Shown here: piece after piece, positions 22,788 through 27,718 of the stretch | How positions within the stretch are numbered: position 1 is the first letter of the stretch | Layout: each line of letters opens with the position of its first letter | DNA from: CAZKNJ01 sp964554185 | GTDB lineage: Bacteria > 4484-113 | Reading direction: 5' to 3' | Length of the DNA stretch: 27,718 nucleotides | NCBI GenBank assembly: GCA_964554185.1 | Contig: CAZKNJ010000018.1 | Location: 1 to 27,718 of the forward strand | The notes under the pieces: generated by a model | What the model was told of the DNA's origin: nothing | What the model saw: only the letters and a program-made list of their open reading frames with translations | Database searches by the model: none | Translations under genes and position numbers: made by a program

Positions 22788-25238
22788 ATGGCGAATGACG
22801 GGAAACATGAAGACCTCCGAATAGGCGTATTTGTGTGCGATTGCGGCCTCAACATCGCGGGGACGGTCGACACCCAGGCAGTGACAGATTACGCGGCAAC
22901 GCTTACGGACGTCGTGTGCGCCATCCGGAACCGCTACACCTGTGCTGATCCGGGGCAGAACGAAATCAAGAAAGCCATTGCCGAACACCGTCTGAACCGA
23001 GTCGTAGTCGCCTCCTGCACTCCGCTGCAGCATGAGCCCACCTTCCGCACCTGCGTCGCTGAGGCAGGCCTCAATCGTTACCTGATGGAGATGGCCAATC
23101 TTCGGGAGCAGTGTTCCTGGGTACATCCCGGGGACTTGGAAGGCGCTACCCGAAAGGCGAAGGACCTGGTAGCAGGTGCAGTGGCACGGGCACGATTCCT
23201 GCAGCCGCAGGAGGAGCTGACCGTGCCCGTTACCCGGCGCGCCCTGGTCATCGGGGGAGGCGTCGCCGGAATGGAAGCTGCACTGGAGCTGGCCGACGCC
23301 GGCCATCCGGTGACACTGGTCGAAAAGGAGGCGTCCATCGGCGGGATTATGGCCCAGCTTGATAAGACCTATCCCACCATGGACTGCTCCATATGAATTC
23401 TCGGCCCCAAGGCCATAGATGTCGGTCGACATCCCAATATAGAGCTTCTAACCTTCAGTGAAGTGGAACATGTGGCGGGCTACATTGGCAATTTCACTGC
23501 GACCATCCGCAAGAAGGCGCGTTATGTTGACCCGGAGATGTGCAACTCGTGTGGCGAGTGCGCGAAAATCTGCCCCGTGGCCAAGCCGGACGAGTACCAG
23601 ATGGGCCTGTCCACCCGCAAGGCGGTCTACATACCTTACCCGCAAGCAGTCCCGTGCTCCTACATCCTCAATATGGACGATTGCCTGGGCAACAACCCCA
23701 TCGCTTGCGGCAAGTGCGCCGAGGTCTGCGAGAAGGAGTGCATTAACTACGACGACCAGGACGAGGTAATCACCCGCGAGGTTGGCTCGGTCATCGTCGC
23801 CATCGGGCTGGATGTGTACGACCCGACCGAGATGGACGAGTACGGCTACACGCGCTTTGATAACGTCATTACATCAATGGAGTTTGAGCGCCTAATCTGC
23901 GCCGGTGGCCCCACCGGCGGGCACTTCGTGCGTCCCAGCGACCAGCAGCGCCCAAAGCGCATCGGGTTCATCCAGTGCGTGGGCTCGCGTAATCCCGAGA
24001 TTGGCCGGCCTTACTGCTCCAATATCTGCTGTATGAACACCATCAAGGACTCGCTTTTGCTGGCCGACCACTATCCCGATGTTGAATGCACCGTTTACTA
24101 CCAGGACATTCGGGCCTTCGGCAAGTCGTTTGAGGACATGTTCCAGCGGTCAAAGGAGGCGGGCACGCGGTATGTGCGTGGCCTGCCCGGCGACATCGCG
24201 GAAGACCCCGAAACGAGTAATCTCACTCTGGTCGCCGAGAACACCACCAGCGGCAAGCTGGAGCGCCGCGAGTTTGACCTGGTGGTGCTATCGGTGGGCG
24301 TGGTTCCGGCGAAAGACATGGCGAAGATCTCCAGCCTGCTGACGCTGTCCAAGACCTCGGACGGCTTCTTTATGGAGTCGCACCCCAAGCTGAAGCCGGT
24401 TGACGCGCCGACGCGGGGCGTGTTCTTCGCTGGTTTCTGCGAAGCGCCGAAGGACATTAAGGACTCGGTCTGCCAGGCGGGCGCGGCGGCCTCCCGTGCG
24501 GGCGCACTGCTCAACGCCGGCAAGATTCAGATTGAGGCTATTACCAGCATGATTGATGCAGAAGCCTGCACCAAGTGCGGCCTGTGTGCACCAGTCTGCC
24601 CTTACGGCGCGATCAAGTGGCAGAAGGGCGAAGTCGCGGTTGTGATTGAAGCGGCCTGCGCGGGCTGCGGCAATTGCGGTGCCGCCTGCAAATCCGATGC
24701 AATTACGATGCGCCACTTCACAGACGCGCAATACATGGCCCAGATTCATGCCATCCTTGCGGAAGATTCACGGGACAAGGTCTTCGTATTCGCCTGCAAT
24801 TGGTGCTCGTACTCCGGCGCGGATATGGCCGGCATTTCCCGAATGCAGTATCCGGCCTCCAATCGAGTGGTGAGGACGATGTGCTCGGCGCGCGTGTCCG
24901 AGGAGATGGTGCTGGAAGCGTTCCGCTGCGGCGCGCCGGTGGTGCTGGTTTCCGGCTGCCACTACGCCGACTGCCACTACATTAGCGCGAACCGCCAGAC
25001 GGTCAAGAGGCAGCAGCGGCTGTGGAACAAGCTGGAGAAGGCGGGTGTCCGGCCGGAGCGGCTGCAACTTGAGTGGATAAGCGCGGCGGAAGGGCGCAAG
25101 TTCGCCAAGGTGATGGAACAGATGGAGGAGTTGCGCCGCACGGTCACCGAGGAGGAAATCAAACACGCGATGAAGGCGCTGGCTCCGAAACCGGAGAAAC
25201 CAAAGAAGGAGAAGGAGCCGGCGGCGGTGGCGGACTGA
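22788..25238 (+). CDS. hdrA: HdrA2: selenocysteine-containing HdrA with a C-terminal MvhD domain (read through TGA 23394-23396)
   Basis: 816 aa with Sec at residue 203; start ATG 22788, after TGGAGGGA. Domain order: N-domain (IGVFVCDCGLNIAGTVD near 10), FAD motif ALVIGGGVAGMEAALELA near 155, active site PTMDCSI-Sec-ILGPKA, and the inserted ferredoxin domain with CNSCGECAKICP near 250 and a second site C...CGKCAEVC near 306. The C-terminal FAD-domain part follows, then two [4Fe-4S] motifs (CTKCGLCAPVCPYG near 594, CAGCGNCGAACKSD near 623). An MvhD domain (VFVFACNWCSYSGADMAG, TMCSARVSEEM, SGCHYADCHY) runs from about 664 to a Lys-rich tail. It is a complete bifurcating-type HdrA with its own electron-input domain. 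Without Sec readthrough it would appear as a 202-aa and a 591-aa fragment. Confidence 0.9.
23394..23433 (+). promoter_or_regulatory. UGA(Sec) codon and SECIS-like hairpin of hdrA2
   Basis: TGA at 23394-23396; stem GATGTC (23418-23423), loop GGTC (23424-23427), stem GACATC (23428-23433), 6 perfect pairs. The loop starts 28 nt after the TGA, exactly as in hdrA1. Relative to hdrA1 one pair changes from C-G to T-A on both sides, so pairing is kept while the sequence varies. Confidence 0.85.
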
Positions 25239-25262
25239 CGCCGGAGGTGACGGAGGGCTGAT

Positions 25263-25424
25263 ATGGCTAAAACGGAAACCTTCAAGTGCATGATGTGCGG
25301 GCATGAGTACCAGGAGCCGGTGGAGCCGGGGGAGGACAAGGAGCGTTCCTGCCCCAAGTGCCGCTCGAACAGCATCCGTCACCTGAAGAGCCGCCCGTTG
25401 GAGGGAAGCGCTGATGGCGGATAA
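25263..25424 (+). CDS. Small CxxC...CxxC protein (zinc ribbon or rubredoxin-like)
   Basis: 53 aa, ATG 25263 to TAA 25422-25424, sitting between hdrA2 and hdrC. The sequence holds KCMMCGHEY and SCPKCRSN, with cysteines at 9, 12, 30 and 33 (CxxC-x17-CxxC). CxxCGxxY followed by CPxC is also the rubredoxin pattern, so it may bind Fe as an electron carrier or Zn as a structural ribbon; the basic tail (RHLKSRP) favours a ribbon. GGAGGTGACGGAGGG just upstream supplies a ribosome-binding site. Its 3' end overlaps the start of hdrC by 11 nt in another frame, which supports coupled translation. It is short and easily missed. Confidence 0.75.
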   Translation: MAKTETFKCMMCGHEYQEPVEPGEDKERSCPKCRSNSIRHLKSRPLEGSADGG

Positions 25425-25935
25425 CAGCCAACCCAAAGGCTCTGCGCCGGTACGCATCGATTTTGAGTTCAGGCGTGAGCTCGCCAGAAAGATAGAAGGA
25501 AACCTCGCGAGTTTCTGTTACCAGTGCGGCGCCTGCGTGGGCGACTGCCCGGCCGCCACCTACAGCGACGAGTTCAATCCGCGCGAGATAATGCTCAAAG
25601 TGCTTTACGGCCTGGGAAGTGAGCTGCTGGTTGAAGATTCCATTCTCTGGCAGTGCACAAACTGCTACAACTGCGCGGAGCGCTGCCCGCAGGAAGTCAA
25701 GCCGGCGGAGGTCATCATCTCACTAAAGAATATGCTTGCCGACCGGGGAATCTACCCGACTACCGTGGAGAAGATTATCGAGACCTTCGAGAAGACCGGG
25801 CGTACAACACCTCTTAGCCCTGCGGTGGACCGGCAACGCGAGCGGTTCGGGCTGCCGCCGATGAAACCTGTGCCTATGGACGAGATCAGCAAGCTGCTTG
25901 AGCCGGCACCCGATGAGGAGGCTGATGCAGAGTGA
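25414..25935 (+). CDS. hdrC: Heterodisulfide reductase subunit C (HdrC)
   Basis: 173 aa from ATG 25414, preceded by GGAGGGAAG. Two [4Fe-4S] motifs are seen: FCYQCGACVGDCPAATYS (C35, C38, C41, C45) and LWQCTNCYNCAERCPQEV (C81, C84, C87, C91). These and the NPREIMLKVLYGLGSELL linker are typical HdrC. HdrC carries electrons from HdrA to HdrB. The C-terminal 60 residues (TPLSPAVDRQRERFGLPPMKP) match the usual tail. Its TGA overlaps the GTG start of hdrB by 3 nt. Confidence 0.92.
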   Translation: MADNSQPKGSAPVRIDFEFRRELARKIEGNLASFCYQCGACVGDCPAATYSDEFNPREIMLKVLYGLGSELLVEDSILWQCTNCYNCAERCPQEVKPAEVIISLKNMLADRGIYPTTVEKIIETFEKTGRTTPLSPAVDRQRERFGLPPMKPVPMDEISKLLEPAPDEEADAE

Positions 25936-26831
25936 AGCCCTTTGCGTTTTTCCCCGGCTGCCTGATTCCGGTACGCTATCCGGCGATGGAGTTCGCCATC
26001 CGCCACACTCTTCCTAATCTGGGCATTGAAATAGTCGACCTCGAAGGCGAATCCTGCTGCCCGGACCCTATCTACTTCAAATCCAAGGATAAGGTCGCGT
26101 GGCTCTCCGTTGCGGCACGCAACTTAACGCTGGCTGAAGACCTTGGGCTAGATATCTTCACGAACTGCTCGGGCTGCACCGCAACTCTTTCAGAAGCGTA
26201 TCATCTACTAAAGGACGAAGAACTCAGGGATAAGGTCAATAAGCGGCTAAAGAGAATCGGCCGTGAGTACAAGGGTACGAGCAGGATTCGGCACGTCACA
26301 ACCCTCGTTCGCGACGAAGCGGGCTACGACGCCGTGCGCAAATCTGTTGTTCGTCCGCTGGATGGAATGAAAATGGCCATCCATTACGGCTGCCACTTGC
26401 TGAAGCCGAGCAAGATTATGAACGTAGACGACCCCAACAACCCCGAGGTGCTGGAAAAAATGGTGGAAGCTCTTGGCGCCACACCGGTACGCCATCGCAA
26501 CTGGTACCTCTGCTGTGGTAAGGCATGCCAGGTGGAAGACATTCCCCTGAATATGATGCGTGCCCTCTTGAGCACGGTTAAAGACGAGGAAGCGGAAATC
26601 CTGTGCCTTATCTGCCCCACCTGCTTTAGCCAATTCGACCACGGTCAGATGAAGGTATCCAAGCACTTCGGCGACGACTTCCACATCCCGCCCGTCTACT
26701 ACTTCCAATTGCTTGCATTCGCTCAGGGCATTCCTTATGAGAAGCTTGGATTCGATCACCAGCGGTTCAAGCCGGAGAGCCTGAAGCGCTATGTCCCCGC
26801 CTCAGCCGGCGGGCTGGAGGTGGTGAATTGA
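25932..26831 (+). CDS. hdrB: Heterodisulfide reductase subunit B (HdrB)
   Basis: 299 aa from GTG 25932. Two CCG domains are visible. The first is C10-x31-CC(42,43)-x35-C79xxC82 (FFPGCLIPVRYP, ESCCPDPIYF, TNCSGCTATL), which matches the family spacing exactly. The second is HYGCHLLKPS ... YLCCGKACQVED ... CPTCFSQFD. These bind the noncubane [4Fe-4S] clusters where disulfide cleavage takes place in methanogen HdrB. With hdrC and hdrA2 it forms a complete HdrABC set, separate from the HdrD-like fusion upstream. The natural substrate in a bacterium may be a thiol/disulfide other than CoM-S-S-CoB, or the module may serve another acceptor. It is followed by korC after a 67-nt gap. Confidence 0.93.
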   Translation: MKPFAFFPGCLIPVRYPAMEFAIRHTLPNLGIEIVDLEGESCCPDPIYFKSKDKVAWLSVAARNLTLAEDLGLDIFTNCSGCTATLSEAYHLLKDEELRDKVNKRLKRIGREYKGTSRIRHVTTLVRDEAGYDAVRKSVVRPLDGMKMAIHYGCHLLKPSKIMNVDDPNNPEVLEKMVEALGATPVRHRNWYLCCGKACQVEDIPLNMMRALLSTVKDEEAEILCLICPTCFSQFDHGQMKVSKHFGDDFHIPPVYYFQLLAFAQGIPYEKLGFDHQRFKPESLKRYVPASAGGLEVVN

Positions 26832-26898
26832 CGCGAGAAGCTGCGGAAATCCGCGGAAGTACTCTCAGCCGGTACCCGGCGGACTGGAGAACAAGAAT

Positions 26899-27465
26899 AT
26901 GAGCACAACTGAACTTCGTGTTAGCGGTTTTGGCGGCCAGGGGGTAATCCTCTGCGCGTACATCATTGGCCGGGCGGCGGCCCTGCACGACCAGAAGCAT
27001 GCAACGCTCACCCAGAGTTTCGGCCCGGAGGCGCGCGGCAGCGCGTGCAGCGCGCAGGTCATACTCTCCGACGAGCCGGTGCTGTACCCCTACGTGCATC
27101 ACCCGGACGTCCTGGTGTGCATGTCCCAGGAGGCCTACACCAGGTTTGAGCCGGAGGTGGAGCCCGACGGCATCATCCTATACGAAGTGGAGCTGGTGTC
27201 ACCGCGACCGGCCCGGGATAAGATGAAGGTCCTCGGCGTGCCGGCGACGCGCATCGCCGAAGAGCTGGGGCGCACGATTATGGTCAACATCGTGATGCTG
27301 GGGTTTTTCACCGCGGTGACCGGCCTGCTACCGCGCGAGGCGGCGCGCAGGGCGGTGGAGGAGTCGGTGCCGGAGGGCACGCAGAAGCCGAATCTCGCAG
27401 CCTTTGACCGGGGCTACGAGTACGGGATGAAACTGGTCTCCGAAGGCGTCGCCGCGAAGGTCTGA
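26899..27465 (+). CDS. korC: 2-oxoacid:ferredoxin oxidoreductase gamma subunit
   Basis: 188 aa from ATG 26899, with ACTGGAGAA upstream. The gamma-domain signature reads ELRVSGFGGQGVILCAYIIG (6-25), then QSFGPEARGSACSAQVILSD, PDVLVCMSQEAYTRF, TRIAEELGRTIMVNIVMLGFFTA and EGTQKPNLAAFDRGYE. This is the subunit missing from korDAB at the other end of the operon. The same strand and short spacing, with only hdr genes between, point to one functional unit. No other kor gamma or alpha copy lies in the window. Confidence 0.93.
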   Translation: MSTTELRVSGFGGQGVILCAYIIGRAAALHDQKHATLTQSFGPEARGSACSAQVILSDEPVLYPYVHHPDVLVCMSQEAYTRFEPEVEPDGIILYEVELVSPRPARDKMKVLGVPATRIAEELGRTIMVNIVMLGFFTAVTGLLPREAARRAVEESVPEGTQKPNLAAFDRGYEYGMKLVSEGVAAKV

Positions 27466-27503
27466 GCTGACGGCGCGTTGTCGCCAAATCAGTGACAGCG
27501 GGG

Positions 27504-27509
27504 TATAAT
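27504..27509 (+). promoter_or_regulatory. -10 element for the lipoprotein gene
   Basis: A perfect TATAAT lies 29 nt before the ATG at 27539. The best -35 (TTGTCG, 27478-27483) would need a 20-nt spacer, so the promoter is only probable. It implies a new transcript after the kor-hdr operon; no terminator is evident between them. Confidence 0.4.
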
Positions 27510-27538
27510 ACTGGCAGCACTGTAAACGGAGGGGGCAG

Positions 27539-27718
27539 ATGAGCAGGCTACGCCTGTTGATCGCCGCGGTCGTGCTGTTTGCCTTCGCCGCCTGCGGCGG
27601 CGCCTCTCGTGCGCCCGCGCCGCACCTGCCGGCGTCCACTGCGGCGCAGCTTGATGAACTCCAATGTCCCGCCGGGGTTGACGCGGCGTTGTGGGCGGAG
27701 TTGAAGGACGCGATGAAG
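27539..27718 (+). CDS. Putative lipoprotein, 3' end off the right edge
   Basis: ATG 27539 after GGAGGGGG; 60 codons are visible. The N-terminus is a lipoprotein-type signal (MSRLRLLIAAVVLFAFAAC, then GGASRAPAP), with the likely acylated Cys at residue 19 and a short Ala/Pro linker after it. The start of the mature domain (LDELQCPAGVDAALWAELKD) does not allow a family assignment. Confidence 0.65.
   Translation, partial: MSRLRLLIAAVVLFAFAACGGASRAPAPHLPASTAAQLDELQCPAGVDAALWAELKDAMK

Noticed and set aside
21896..22873. Minus-strand open frame opposite the HdrD-like gene
   Set aside because: It is antisense to conserved CCG-domain coding sequence and matches nothing recognisable.
15786..27465. 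General reassignment of TGA (to Trp or Gly)
   Set aside because: TGA is a normal stop here (korD, korA, hdrA1, hdrC, hdrB, korC), often in overlap with the next start, and Trp is coded by TGG throughout.
1..27718. CRISPR arrays, tRNA or rRNA genes, insertion sequences
   Set aside because: No regularly spaced direct repeats, no cloverleaf or rRNA-like segments, and no transposase or integrase sequence were seen on either strand.

Overview
The window looks like chromosomal DNA from an uncultured, GC-rich, probably anaerobic bacterium, assembled as a scaffold: two runs of exactly 100 N (3491-3590, 6634-6733) are standard assembly gaps. I cannot name the phylum. Ferredoxin-dependent 2-oxoacid oxidation, heterodisulfide-reductase (Hdr) genes, ferrous iron uptake (Feo) and a multiheme cytochrome fit an anaerobe. 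TGA is the ordinary stop of many genes here, so the code is standard.

Left part (1-8600): two tandem paralogous secreted proteins on the minus strand (the first runs off the left edge), an orphan membrane protein, and a PDZ protein with GDD-rich repeats that is broken by a gap. An AT-richer patch with two secreted-protein genes follows, then a decayed copy of the C-terminus of the PDZ/GDD gene, fragments around the second gap, a DinB-like protein and a methyltransferase.

Middle (8596-15100), all on the minus strand: feoA-feoB-GNAT behind a strong promoter that overlaps a Fur-box-like palindrome; a flavin reductase with its own promoter; and a RidA-family protein followed by a tetraheme cytochrome lipoprotein with a phosphoesterase-like N-terminal region.

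Right part (15457-27465), plus strand: one tightly packed operon, korD-korA-korB-hdrA1-mvhD-hdrD-hdrA2/mvhD-zinc ribbon-hdrC-hdrB-korC. A 2-oxoacid:ferredoxin oxidoreductase is split so that its gamma subunit lies about 9 kb after the others, enclosing a double Hdr set. Both hdrA genes carry an in-frame TGA at the catalytic cysteine position (TMDCSI-TGA-ILGPKA). In each, a hairpin with a GGTC loop starts its loop 28 nt after the TGA, and the two stems differ by a compensatory C-G to T-A pair. These are therefore very likely two selenocysteine-containing HdrA proteins with bacterial SECIS elements, not pseudogenes. HdrA1 is also a tandem HdrA-HdrA fusion whose second half has lost the catalytic motif and the inserted ferredoxin domain. 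The inferred role is a Sec-dependent flavin-based electron-bifurcating or confurcating complex coupled to 2-oxoacid-derived ferredoxin. A truncated lipoprotein gene starts at the right edge.
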